Origin: Physella acuta
Lineage: Eukaryota > Mollusca > Gastropoda > Physidae
Length of the DNA: 64,000 bases
Direction: 5' to 3'
Assembly: GCF_028476545.1 (NCBI RefSeq)
Contig: NW_026733833.1
Span: forward strand, 1-64,000
Shown piece by piece: positions 44,637 through 55,893 of the stretch (its first letter is position 1; each line of letters starts with the position of its first letter). Both the position numbers and the translations under genes were made by a program. The notes beneath the pieces were generated by a model. The model made no database searches. It saw nothing but the letters and a program-made list of their open reading frames with translations, and was not told where the DNA came from.

Positions 44637-44693
44637 CGTTTAATTTAATTTACCAACACGCCAATGGGGAACTCGTGCCTTTTAGCTGGACAT

Positions 44694-44981
44694 CAGTAGC
44701 GTAGCGGGTGGGGGGGGACATATGTCCCCGGGCGCCGAGCTTAGGGGGCGCCAAAATGGGTTGGAAAATTAAATTGAAAGGTTGAGGGGGGTGGAAATTG
44801 AAAGTTTGAGGGGGAGGGGTGCAAATCAAAATCTCGAGCTGGGGTGCAAATCGAAAGTTTGAAGGGGGGGGGGGGTGCAAATCAAAATCTCGAGGGGGGG
44901 GGGGGTGCAAATCGAAAGTTTGAGGGGGGTGCAAATCGAAAAGTTTGTCCCCGGGCGCCGAGAAGGGTCGCTACGCCTCTG
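44694..44981. mobile_element. hAT-like MITE, family B, perfect target duplication
   Basis: Left end CAGTAGCGTAGCGGG, right end GGTCGCTACGCCTCTG, flanked on both sides by CTGGACAT (44686-44693 and 44982-44989). Near the left end is GGGGACATATGTCCCCGGGC, and the inside has tandem gcaaatcgaaagtttgaggg units. This copy is in the opposite orientation to the one at 45451. Confidence 0.93.
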
Positions 44982-45142
44982 CTGGACATGCATTTTCTTG
45001 ATAGCAAGAATCGCCGATGTCGATAGATTAGCCTCAATGGTTAGGGTTGTAGTATCTTAACTGACTTTGCGAATCAAGTGTTCGTATAATGATTCTGTTT
45101 GTTGATCATCATTAAATTGTCACGTTTGTGCCCAAGACACAT

Positions 45143-45356
45143 GGGTCAGAAGTAAAGTTCATCTGTTTCAGATGACCTAGCCATATGAAGGGATAGCGTG
45201 GTCAGCTCTATGCCCAGCCGCCTTTGCTTTCCATAACGTGAGTTGGGTATCTATCGGTGCTGGGTGGACTCAGGGTCGTTTTACTGCAACCCGGAACCGA
45301 ACTCTAGACTTTCGGGTTAGTAGTCCAGCTCTCTACCGAAAGGTCACGCTGTCCCT
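45143..45356 (-). repeat. SINE family A, near full length
   Basis: Minus-strand copy with body and inverted head (accgaactctagact for the B box, ending ccgaaaggtcacgctgtccc). It sits between two family B MITEs. Confidence 0.9.
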
Positions 45357-45450
45357 ACTGTCTTAAGAGCATACACCACTGTGACCTATCCTTACAATCA
45401 TTACAATTATCTAAATGTGGATCATACAACATTGTGACATATCATTACAA

Positions 45451-45710
45451 CAGAGACGTAGCGACCCTTCCCGGCGCCCGGGGACAAACTTTCAATTTGG
45501 CGCCCCCCTCGGGAGCAAATTATCAATTTGCACCCCACCCCCCTCAATCTGTCGATTTGCACACCCCCCCCCCCCCCCAAAAAAAAACTATTTATAATGC
45601 GAAAGTGCAGCTAAAATGACATTTTAATTTGTTTTTACAACCCATTTTGGCGCTCCCTAAGGTCGGCGCCCGGGGACATATGTACCCCCCCCCCCCATCG
45701 CTACGCCTCT
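45451..45710. mobile_element. hAT-like MITE, family B
   Basis: Left end CAGAGACGTAGCGACCC, right end ATCGCTACGCCTCTG. The flanks CATTACAA and CCTTACAA match at 7 of 8. Its right part (CGCCCGGGGACATATGT) is the inverted form of the left part of the copy at 44694. Confidence 0.92.
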
Positions 45711-46010
45711 GCCTTACAATTATATCGTGTACCATTGTGACAGACATGTCCTCTCAATTATATCATTCAACGTTATGACTGAACATTACAATTATATCAT
45801 GCAACATTACGACAGGACTTTACAACTCTCTGCCTAAAGCCCATACAAAGATGTGTGTGTAGCGTGGCCCAATCAGAATTATCGTCAGAAAATGTTATTA
45901 GCTATGAAAGTCACCAAGCCTCTACTGCTGTGATTAGTTTATTTATTATTCCATCTTTTCAACTGTTGCTTTGAGATTATTTCTGTTTCCATAAATAAAC
46001 CTCATTTTCC
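45711..46010. other. Intergenic
   Basis: Short degenerate repeats of attatatcatnnaacatt type at 45720-45800. No gene is seen. Confidence 0.45.
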
Positions 46011-46568
46011 CCGTTTCCGCGCGCGCGGATAACAACACTGCTCTCGTATGTTTCCTAACCCTCCCCGCCTCTCTCTCTCTCGTGTCGATTGCGTCACTTG
46101 AGCGATAGTGAGTGTCAGCGGAGAGGGGGTGGAGACAAAAATGTATGTCACTTTATTATTTCAAGTTGTGTTGACTTTGGACTTACTTTTTTTTTTTGCT
46201 AAGTGATATTCTAGCATAAATTAATTAAGATGTAAATTTAATAGTTTTTTTTTTTAAATGCGAAAGGTTGTGTGTCAGCCCGCAATGCAACACGTGGTCG
46301 AAAAGTGAGCCTCCGGTTGGTCGCGCGGTTGTACCGTGACGTCGACCTCCGCGCGACACGTCGGGGAAAGGGGAGCTAAACGTGTTGTAAATTGACTTTT
46401 TTTTTAATGCTCTCCCCTTTCATCCTTTCCCTCTCGCCGCTCTTCCCCACCCCCTACCCCGCCTGTTACAGCTAGCCTGGGCGTATCGATACAGCACAGA
46501 TGTTATAAAATACGCCTAGGTATCGTGCGATAGTTGTTTTATTCTCGTGTGGATTCTAAGTGCTTAAG
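46010..46568 (+). promoter_or_regulatory. CpG-rich promoter-like region with TATA box
   Basis: CpG-dense sequence (gcgcgcgcgg at 46019; ggtcgcgcggtt; cctccgcgcgacacgtcgg). It has an E-box CACGTG at 46291 and a CRE-like TGACGTCGAC at 46337. A consensus TATAAAATA lies at 46505-46513, and about 55 bp later is a splice donor, AAG|GTAATC, at 46569. This layout would give a very short, ATG-free first exon that could splice to 47427. The strand is inferred from the TATA-donor order. Confidence 0.4.
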
Positions 46569-47426
46569 GTAATCATTTCAATATTAAGTACTTTTCTAGA
46601 ACCGTTTTCCTCTAGCTATCGTAATAATTAGTTATTTCTATTCTCGCTAAACCTTCCAGAAATTGAAATTACCCAAGGCGGTGGATTTTTAAATAAAATA
46701 TTAATCAATATTTAATCATTTCATTGCTTGAAACTGTTATATTATTATTTTACTCTTCGCGGTGTTAAAAAATGAAAGTTTTCCGGTAAAAGTAACCGAT
46801 ACTACAGTGAATATTTGCGTGCATTTTTTTCTCCCTGTGACAACAGCTGTGTGGATTTTTTTTTTTTCTCTCTGTCCTAAACTAAAAGTAGTGTGTCTCA
46901 TCGTCTGTTGCGTTGCAACGTATTCGAGATGACTAAGTTTTCTGTGTTAAAATATAGACAGTCACCTGTGTCGTATGCATTCCATTCACGACATTCTACA
47001 TTATAACTAGATCTAGCCTCGGTGTATGATTTTTTTTTTTAAAGTGTCGCGTTGACGAACGGCGTAGTCTTACATCTCTAGATAACCGTACTGTAAAACT
47101 GGTGTTGGTTGGTCGATGAAATGTGGAAGATGCATTCTTTTCACATTGCTACGTGGCAGTGTTGGTTACGTTTTTTTTTCCGTTAGTTTTTTAAACTCTA
47201 CAGTAACTTTATTGTGTTGAAACTGTTTTAAGTTAAAGCTTTCTTTTCATATTAGTCATTTTAGGATCTTCACTGTGTATTATGACTGTGTATTATTTAC
47301 GTGTGTTCTTAAATGATTTTATTTTTTAAACAACAAAATGTGTCGGTTTTTTTTTTTCGTTGTGGTGGGATGTAGATCTAAGTCACGTGATGAGAACCTG
47401 AATAACCCGTAGCTTTTCATCTGTAG

Positions 47427-47530
47427 GTTCACTGGTGACAGCACTAGGCGGGTCGTAGGTGGTGTGACGTCACAAGGGCGCCGTCACCACAACCCTGGGG
47501 TCCCCCATTCTGGCTTCATCCTTCAACCTG
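47427..47530 (+). CDS. Candidate 104-bp internal coding exon
   Basis: The acceptor cttttcatctgtag ends at 47426 and the donor CTG|GTAAGGAC begins at 47531. Of three frames only one is open throughout. It starts after one base and includes FTGDSTRRVVGG and then GRRHHNPGVPHSGFILQP. The leading G completes the codon left by the exon at 37892-37946. The exon ends in phase 1, which reads on openly into 61139. A perfect GTGACGTCAC palindrome (CRE) lies at 47464-47473. It could instead be a 5' UTR exon used from the promoter at 46.5 kb. Protein not recognised. Confidence 0.45.
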
Positions 47531-47900
47531 GTAAGGACACGACAATTTTTTTTTAATTTTCTTTTTCTGCTAAAAGTTTATTTGTTTAGTTTTAAGAATC
47601 ACCGATACACGTATAGTGTGATACAATCACAATATGTGAATGTATATGGTGAGATGTGACATATTGTGGGTTAAATGTTTTTTTTTGTAAACATCTTAGT
47701 CTTTGTAGATGTGTAAGTATAGGAGATTATAGTACGCCAGTAGGCGGTCGTTTTGTCAGGATTATTAGCATACTTCACCAAGGCGTGGCAACACATTACT
47801 GTTTACGTGCATTATGTTGTTTCTGAATGATTTGTGTTTTTTGCTGACGTGTGCTTTATTCCGAATGTATGTGCTAATATAGGTATATATATAATTTTTA
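47531..47900. other. Intron-like AT-rich sequence
   Basis: No gene or clear repeat seen. Confidence 0.45.
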
Positions 47901-47907
47901 TGTGTGT

Positions 47908-48197
<290 letters not shown>

Positions 48198-48261
48198 TGC
48201 TAGGAATATAGTTACGGTCAGGTGTTAGGTATTAGGTTCTAGACTTGGCCAAGGACTTATT

Positions 48262-48423
48262 CAAGGTTTCTTCCAGACAATTTTCCCCCTGGTATAGCTT
48301 AAAATTTCCTGGGGGTGGGGCGGACACTAGCTTTTAAAGTATGTTTTCTCAATATAAATTTTATATTTACTGCCCCCCCCCCCCCCACCACAAAGATTTC
48401 CGAAAGAAACACTTGTTCTGTTA
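48262..48423. mobile_element. Diverged MITE, probably family A
   Basis: Contains GGTTTCTTCCAGACAATTTT at the left, the core ggacactagctttt, aagtatgttttctc, aatataaattttat, and an inverted-end-like ccgaaagaaacacttg at the right. No convincing 8-bp duplication was found, so the exact limits are unsure. Confidence 0.5.
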
Positions 48424-49200
48424 AGTATTTTGACTTGCCACGTCATGCATGCAAGTTTGACTTATTAGTTTTTTAGTTTTGGTCTTGTGGTGCTTCATAC
48501 AATTTCTATGGTTGCAGCCGATTAGATCACGCGTAAATTATATGTAGTATATACTATTTTAATCAGGCATTGTCTTCTTTTAAAATATTTTCTTTACTTA
48601 AATTGTGAAAACTTACTGCTTATTTTAATTAAGTTTAAGAAAAAGTCGGGATTATTTTATTTTAAATTTGGGATTTTAAAAAGCTTCCTAAATTGGAATT
48701 TATCCCAGCGGCAGTGAATAGATTCCATCTAAACAGGTGACGTTGTAAAAGAAAAGAACATTGGAAAATCCCGTGGAATTTTTTTTTTTCCTGTGCAGTC
48801 GATTCGTAATTGACACGTAGAGTAGGTCTAGGCTGATACCCCCCCCCCCCTCCAGCTCACCTTCCCCTCTCCAGGTCATGCACAATGGAAACAGCTGATT
48901 GCAATAATTAGAGAGGCAATTACAAAAAAAAAAAAAAAAAAAAAAAAAGGTCAAGGGTTATCTTGCATGCTCGAGTTTACTGAGCTGTAACGCTGAGGGC
49001 TAGCGGAGCGAGCGAGGGATGGAGGGGGGGGGGGGAGGAGTGAATGGATGGAGGCGTGACTAGAGCACAGCAAATGGCTGCCGTGTCTATACACTTGTCG
49101 CACTCACACGCTGACGCCTGACTCACCGCGTCCTGTTGTCTTGTCCATCTGGTCATCGACGCCGCGCCTGACTTTCGCACCATACCAGGGGTTGTTTTGT
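48424..49200. other. AT-rich then GC-richer intergenic
   Basis: Contains a poly-A run at 48925-48949 and a G tract near 49024. The segment 48985-49190 has denser CpGs (gcggagcgagcgagg, acgctgacgcctg, cgacgccgcgcctg). It could be a small regulatory patch, but no splice or TATA layout is clear. Confidence 0.35.
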
Positions 49201-49239
49201 TTTCCTTCCGCGGTTGATTTTTGGAGTTTTAGTGACTTG

Positions 49240-49790
49240 TGACGCCCCCCCCCCCCTCCCTCAACTACGTAGCGGTCACCCTCCCACCCCCTCCATTATC
49301 CTTTCAAAGTATGCCCCCGATCACCGAGCTCTCCCCTCCCCTACATTGGTTTTCCCCTTCCTCCCTCCCCCCCCCCCTCAACTACACAATATAAAAAAAG
49401 ATGGATACTGATGACACCACTAAAAACTGCCCCGCCCCCTCTCCAATTATAACATTATGCTTACAAACACTATACTGATTTCAACCGCCACTACCCCACC
49501 CTTAAAAACTGCACCCCCACCCACTTTTCAATCCCAAAACATTAAGTTTACAACCACGATACTGATTTCATTCCCCCCACCCCGACTTTTAAAACTGCCC
49601 CCCCCCCCCCCCACACACATTTCCAATCTTTAAATATTAAGACATTAAGTTTACAACCACGTAACTGATTTGCCCCCCCCCCCCCTTAAACTGCACACAG
49701 CCCCTCCTTTTACCACTGTGCTCGATTCTAAATAGTTGCTAGGCCACACTCAGTACGGCGTTAGGGTCGCTAGCGGCAACCTTTCCCGGC
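49240..49790. repeat. C-tract-rich low-complexity region
   Basis: Several runs of 9-14 C separated by short phrases; tacaaccac and actgatttca occur three times at about 70-100 bp spacing (49480-49680), an old degenerate tandem repeat. Confidence 0.7.
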
Positions 49791-49897
49791 GACACACACA
49801 CACAAGATCCTGTCACCAGAATTACATTTACCGTAGTCTTCCTAAAAAAAAACCACCCCTATCCTTCTTTTCTGCTGCCACTTTAAGTTAAGGTACA

Positions 49898-49992
49898 CAC
49901 TGTAATACCATCTGTAAAACACGGTAATCCCATCTGTAAAACATTGTAATCCCATCTGTAAAACACGTTAATCCCATCTGTAAAACACGGTA
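49898..49992. repeat. 22-bp tandem repeat, 4 copies
   Basis: Units of ATCTGTAAAACACGGTAATC plus cc. Confidence 0.85.
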
Positions 49993-50092
49993 GTATACGT
50001 ATTCGATTTGCACGTCTTATGTATTTATTTTTTTGTTATAAAAGTACAACACATTTTAGTGTTGTGCCCATGGAAGGGGGGTGTCAGCCCCG

Positions 50093-50560
50093 GGCGTCGC
50101 TTTTTTTTTTGTCTACATGCACTTATTTGAATATTAAAATGGCTCGATTATATTGTGTATGAAATATACTTTGATTGTGTTTTATTGTTGTTTTAACTAT
50201 AAATAACTCTGGTCTATATGTGTATTGTCGCTTTTTTTTTGTCTACATTTAATTTGAATATTAACATCACTCGATTACTATTGTGTGTACGAAATATACT
50301 TTAATTATGTTTTACGCTTTTTAAATTACGAAATACAGTTTAACTGTGTTATATGGTTGTTAAATAACACTGGTCTATGCGTTGTCTAGCTCACATACTT
50401 ATGTCAACGTCGCTTATTTGTCTAAATACACATGTTTACATATTAACATTGCATGATTAATATTGCGTACGAATTATACTTAAATTATATTTTCTGGTTG
50501 TTTCAACTAAAAATAACACTGGTCTATATGTGTATTATCCAGCTCAAATGCCAATGTTAA
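50093..50560. repeat. Imperfect ~150-bp repeat, about three copies
   Basis: The order gtctaca, aatattaacat, actcgattac, attgtgtacgaaatatactt, taattatgtttt, actctggtctatatgtgtatt recurs. Copies are 75-85 percent alike by eye. Confidence 0.7.
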
Positions 50561-50694
50561 TTGAGAACACATGTGTGTTAATCTACTTTTTTTTTAATGA
50601 TGATGTGGTCCAGGGGGTATTGAGCCCTACTTTTCGAAAAATTGTCGAATACCATGACTCCTTTGTTGGAGGGGGGGGGGGGTAGGGTAAAAGC

Positions 50695-50800
50695 GGTTTT
50701 GGCATACAACTGACCACTTTATCCTCTCACGTGCCGAGATCACAGAAATTGGTGAACTCTGCTTCATCTGCTATTGCTCAACAGTTCCTAATGAGACACG
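50695..50800 (+). repeat. SINE family A, 3' part
   Basis: ttggcatacaactgaccact, ttatcctctcacgtgccgag, gtgaactctgcttcatctgc and aacagttcctaatgaga follow family order. Confidence 0.75.
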
Positions 50801-52296
50801 TCCGGTTGCCTTAATTAAGTCGCCATTGAGATAGCTTGTGGCTTTGTCGTGTTGTATCAAAGGACAGTAGAGATAACGGGATTAAATAAAGACATGTTAA
50901 CTTAAATAGACCACATACGCATAGGGCTAACTGGCGGACAAATCCAGTAGTCAAATGTCCGTGTATATCCGGTGTTTGGTACCGTGCGCTGTCGTTACCG
51001 CATGTCCATAGCTTCCCCTTGAAGCGTGTCATTATTGTTAAGTGTCATTGATTGAGTTGGTGGTAAGGGTTAGGCCAGTGGTTTGGGTCAATACGGAGGA
51101 GAGCTATAGACCGTCCGATACCCAATCAACAGGAAATTAACTTCATTAAAAAAATTTTAACTCGGGTAAAGACTTTCTGATTTATTTATTTTTTTTTTAT
51201 AAATCTTGATTTAATACATTGCCAATGATTTTTTTAGAGTTAAAAATATGTTAGTAGCTCGCATTTTTTGCTCACACGTTTTAGGTAAGGCTTAGAAAAA
51301 AATTCATTATTAGATTTAATAACGTCAAATAATGTATCGTTGTCTTAATATAATTTAATTTATATAAGATCTACATCCATGTGTTAGTATAGTAAATACG
51401 GTAACCCCGATTTTTCATGCTTTAAAAAAAAAATTACAAATTTCAAATTAGAGTAGATCTTGAAGACAAGTTGTATAACCTCTATGGGACCAAGTAGGAG
51501 GATATGGTCTGCACACGGGAGGTCGGGGGGAGAGGGGGCGCTAGGTAACCTAGAAAACGAAGGGGAAAAAATGTCGACACAAATCGTAGCGTGTCAAGCC
51601 AAGGGGACGGTACTCTCCGTAACAAGGGCGACAGCTATGACCGCATTTGGGAATTCCTCGCGATGACAGTTTTAAGTTTGTTTCTTTACCAAGATTTAAA
51701 GTATGTTTACAAAATTAAAAAAAAAATTAAAATTGTGATAATTTATAGTCAATTTCTTTTTAAACACGTCCGTTTTTTGTTTTTTTAAGATAGCGGCGTC
51801 TTATCTTCTGAGAAGAGAGACGTGGGCTGACCGATTGAATGAAGTTATCAAAACTTTGTACAGCACTTGAGAGGAAGTAATGATTGATACTTTTCATTTC
51901 CGGTGTGCTGAACACGCTCTCAATCGAGATAATTGCCCCAGCAGTGGCCAAACACACACACGCGGTGGCCAGGTAGCACATCGTTGGCCCAGCGACACGT
52001 TTGGGCCGTATCGCTCCACACAGACGAACCATCCTTAGCAAACAAGAGGGGAGGGGGGTTTGAAGAAAAGGGGGCGGAGGCTTTGCTTGCACAAAACTAT
52101 TTAGCATACCGGAGAGGTCTGTTTGGTGGGCTGCACTACACACTCGTTCATTGAGAATTTCTTTTTTGAAAAATAAAATTGAATAGAATGGTGTCGTGGT
52201 GGCTATGGACACCACAGGGTGTTTTGGGGGTTTTGGCTTATAATGTCTTTATTGTGTGCTGTAAGGTTATATCATATATGTATATGCTATTGTCGT
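50801..52296. other. Intergenic; no supported gene
   Basis: Contains small frames only. A minus-strand frame of 151 codons at 51760-52215 has a plausible-looking internal stretch (about 51870-52020) but no recognised domain, and it crosses low-complexity sequence. It is noted but not called. Confidence 0.35.
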
Positions 52297-52517
52297 CAGT
52301 GTTTCTTCCAGACTTTTTTCTCCGGGGGGGGGGGGGGGGGGGGGCACTTGAAATCTTCGGGGGGGGGGCGGTAAACTTTCTTCGGGGGGGGCGGACACTG
52401 TTAAAAGTATATATTTTCTATATAAATTATATAAATTTCATTTCGTTCGGGGGGGCGGTAAAAATTTTTCGGGGGGGGCTTAGCCCCCCCCCGAAGAGAT
52501 GCCTGGAAGAAACTCTG
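52297..52517. mobile_element. hAT-like MITE, family A, best copy
   Basis: Left end CAGTGTTTCTTCCAGAC, right end GATGCCTGGAAGAAACTCTG. Both flanks are ATTGTCGT (52289-52296 and 52518-52525), a perfect 8-bp target duplication. The inside has three G-run blocks and the AT core gttaaaagtatatattttc, tatataaat, atttcgttcggg. No coding capacity. Confidence 0.95.
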
Positions 52518-52525
52518 ATTGTCGT

Positions 52526-52980
52526 AGAGGATTAGGGTTTATATATAATATATAATCAACTATAGGCCTACTGCAGGATTTTAAGCTTCAGTTATAAAAG
52601 GCGTATAGTAGTGTTGTATCTGTTGTTAAACTATAGGCCTAGTGCCAATTAATCATGCAGAATTTTTCATTAGTGAATGTTAAATTATAAACAGAGTTGT
52701 GTATTTGCATCTTAGCATATCTAGCAAAGCTTGGTATGTATGAACTACATTTTGTTTTCTTACTTTCTATGTTGATGATTAAAAACAACAGATGTTACCT
52801 CATTTGTTAGAACTATAAACTATAGGCCTAGGCCTAATATATCTTTAATTTTTTTCCCAGGCTTAATAAAATATGTAATAGCCCTACATAATTTTATTTG
52901 AATTGAGTTATTTTCCCTAATTGGTTAGGCCTCCTGGGAAAATTTGTGTATATTTTTGCTAGGTTTTTAGAATATAGCCT
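52526..52980. other. AT-rich intergenic
   Basis: The phrase ctataggcctag recurs at 52562, 52633 and 52819, possibly a very old tandem repeat. No gene is seen. Confidence 0.4.
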
Positions 52981-53095
52981 AACGTGAGAGCTGGGTTGAC
53001 TCAGCAACATACTGCAGCCACAAATCTGAACCTAGATCCGAACTTGAGACCTTCAGGCTATCAGTGAAATGCTCTGCCATTCAACCAAACACTAT
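52981..53095 (-). repeat. SINE family A, head side
   Basis: aacgtgagagctgggttgac, ctagatccgaacttgagacc and aatgctctgccattcaacc are the inverted head and first body part, close to the variant at 14926. Confidence 0.75.
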
Positions 53096-53900
53096 TCATA
53101 TTTAATTTAGATTTAATTCTTATATAGGCGCACTTTTTTTTTTCTTCACAACTCCTGTTTTAAACATTTTTCTCTTCTTTAGGAATGTAATATAATAAAT
53201 ATAAATGTATCCCATAAAAATATTCCACTGCTTCAAACTTACCAGTTTTTAATTAAGCAATATTCTCTTCTCTACTTCTTTCTTCTCAATGGACACGAGC
53301 GAGAAAACTCTCAAAGGTATTTGAGAGGTGTATAAATTAGTTTAAAAATCAGGCATGGCGTAGTTACAATTAATATGGTTATAAAATCCTGTCTGTCTGG
53401 TTGGATGTATTTGATGTTTATAATATTTTCAGTAACTAAATAAAAATAATAAAAAAAGCAAAAACAATTTGGTTTTCACGTGTAATGGCGACATAAACAA
53501 TGGCATCCTGCTATTGGATAGGCCGCCATTGATTTTATTGTACACATTGTAAGCTAAAAATAGAAAACTAGGTCATGGGGTTTTAAATTTGCATTATTAT
53601 TTAAAAACTTGATCTGCAAAGTTTTGTAAACAAATAGTTATCGATCACTAAGTTACTGTACAGCCAATCAATATTTGTCTTACGAAAGTGAAACATCCGG
53701 TTATAACTTAGGCTTGATGAAAATAAATAGAAATGTAGCCTTAAACTCAACAAATTATTTTCAAGTTCTCTGGATTTGCAACTTTTATAGCATTTATTCT
53801 AAAAATATAAAATTTCTAAATTAATTTTAGGCTTAAGTTTTTATTTTTTATTTTTTTTTTATACGGTCTAAATCTAAAAAGCACGTTTTTATTCCATGTC
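53096..53900. other. AT-rich intergenic
   Basis: No gene. A GCCGCCATTG (YY1-like) site lies near 53521. Confidence 0.4.
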
Positions 53901-53909
53901 AACAATATT

Positions 53910-53951
53910 ATGGAAGGAATCTCGTCAACTCGCTCGCCTCCATTGTTAGAT
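53910..53951 (+). CDS. Weak candidate first coding exon
   Basis: ATG at 53910 (A at -3, G at +4) opens 14 codons reading MEGISSTRSPPLLD up to a donor GAT|GTAAGG at 53952. The composition looks coding (Ser/Arg/Pro mix in AT-rich surroundings), but there is no supporting promoter. Joining to 61139 would stop after three codons. It could join the acceptor at 62697 or exons beyond the window. Confidence 0.2.
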
Positions 53952-54420
53952 GTAAGGGGATCAAACAGACAATTCCAACATTGTTGAGATTTTCCACCAA
54001 TACAAGGAAGTATTGTAGGATATTAAGGGCCATATGACTAGTTGACTCTGACTTCAGCCTGCTTTACTTTCTGGGAGGGCTTTCACAGTTGTTCACACAG
54101 GAACATCTGCAAGGGCTGTTTAGTGTAGGAGACTTCACTCCTAGATCCTCAACTGTGGGGGGGTGGAAGGATGGGGTCTGTGAACTAAACTTAGTGCTAT
54201 TTGGGTTAGCAGTCAGTATCTCTGTTTGTTGAACCTGCTAACAGAAATCTCGGGCTCGTCTAATATAGTTCACAAGCCGGTCCGCGGCATAAAATACGCC
54301 GCTATTTAGTTGTTGTTTTTTCTACTTTTCAGTAATTCATAATTTGTGAATTCGACAGTACCAACGCTGACACTGAAAATATTTCTTTAAAACACTATAA
54401 GTAGCTCGTTAAGGACCATA
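53952..54420. other. Intergenic or intronic
   Basis: No gene or clear repeat seen. Confidence 0.4.
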
Positions 54421-54475
54421 ACCCCCCCCCCCCCCTTCCTTCACACACACACACACACACCCCCCCCCCCCACCG
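54421..54475. repeat. C tracts and (CA)n
   Basis: C run, (CA)9, C run. Confidence 0.9.
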
Positions 54476-54864
54476 TTTAAAATCGTTTCAAACTAAATTA
54501 TCTGCCCCTAATAGCCATCACTAAACCCGACTCCACGAAGGTAAACATAGCATGAACCACAGCTCACTAAGACAATGTAGTGGTGGGGATGGTAGGGAGC
54601 GCGTTTACAGCTTGTTTTCTAGCGTCTCCCAGATGAGAATTATAATATAGATAGTTCTTTGTCCTAAATCAATTTTACTAGAAACTCTTGTTTTTAAAAG
54701 ATCAAAAATAAAACATTGAGAAAAATATTTCTGACATTTTGCGTGATGGGGGGAGGGGGTGTTGAAGCAAAATGCAATAGCAATGTAAACAGAAAGTGAT
54801 ATTTCAACGCCAAGGGTAGACAAAGGTACAGAATATAGTCCAAGTAAAGACAGAACAGTCAGAA

Positions 54865-54925
54865 CCCAGGCGGGATCCGAACCTACCATTCCACCCGGCA
54901 CCTAATCGCCTCGCCTTCCATGCAT
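54865..54925 (-). repeat. tRNA-like fragment
   Basis: On the minus strand GGTAGGTTCGGATCCCGCCT has a B-box form, and ggcgaggcgattaggtgccg precedes it. It is unlike the family A and B heads and may be a third SINE head or a tRNA pseudogene. No full cloverleaf was seen. Confidence 0.35.
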
Positions 54926-55506
54926 CAAGTCAGACGTGTAACCGATTCTGCCAATCAGCTCTACAAAAATAAGCAAAATGCAATTGAAGAGTCCAGGATT
55001 ACTGGCAGTTATAATGATTATAGTAGGCCTATATATTTTCTATTTAAATAAATTGTTTCTATTTTATAGGGGAATGGGTGGGGAGCAGGGAGGTAATTAA
55101 AAAACTGCATTATTTTTGTCAAGTTTTCAATCACTTCTACCCTCCCCTACTACCATAGTATTTTTCTCTTCCTCCAAAGGCCTCTGTGGAATGTTCTAAA
55201 AAGAAAAAAAAAACACACTATTGAACTAACATCCTGTTAAGTCAAAACAAATAGCTGAAAGGCTTGTTGCAAATAGTTCTCTTTCCTAAAGGTTAGTACT
55301 GGGTCTGCTATACACGTTACTCTTTCCCAGCCCTGGGTGTAGTTGTGGCTGCTTGACTTGGTATCTCATGGGCATGTTGCTTTTTTTATGTGGATAGGGA
55401 ATTTCTAAAGATAACGGTAGGGTGTTGCAAATATATTTTTTTTTAGTAATAATAGTGAAAGAAAAATTATCCTTTAATAAACCTGGTTTTAATTGTGATT
55501 GATGAT
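54926..55506. other. AT-rich intergenic
   Basis: No gene or clear repeat seen. Confidence 0.45.
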
Positions 55507-55681
55507 AGATGAAGTAGTGTTTATCTGTTTTTTTGTGGCCTAGGTATATTAAGGGATACTACAGTAGTCGGCACTATGCCTAGCCACCTGAGTCCAAGTA
55601 CCCATAAGAGCTGGGTAGACTCAGGGACATCACAGTTATGTGAGCATGGGATTTTAACTAAGGTTAGACACCATCCCATTA
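55507..55681 (-). repeat. SINE family A, diverged
   Basis: gatgaagtagtgtttatctg, gtatattaagggatac, ggcactatgcctagccacct, acccataagagctgggtaga follow the inverted body. The head is poorly kept, ending accatcccat. Confidence 0.75.
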
Positions 55682-55698
55682 AGTGAAAGTTTGCTTGT

Positions 55699-55791
<93 letters not shown>

Positions 55792-55812
55792 CGTCCATCC
55801 ATCCATCCATCC

Positions 55813-55890
<78 letters not shown>

Positions 55891-55893
55891 TTC
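55699..55893. repeat. (TCTA)n-(TCTG)n-(TCCA)n-(TCTA)n microsatellite
   Basis: Four blocks of related tetranucleotides with sharp boundaries near 55731, 55787 and 55813. Confidence 0.98.

Noticed and set aside
51760-52215. 151-codon minus-strand frame
   Set aside because: Part of it looks coding-like, but it crosses a G/C tract and AT filler and matches nothing I know.
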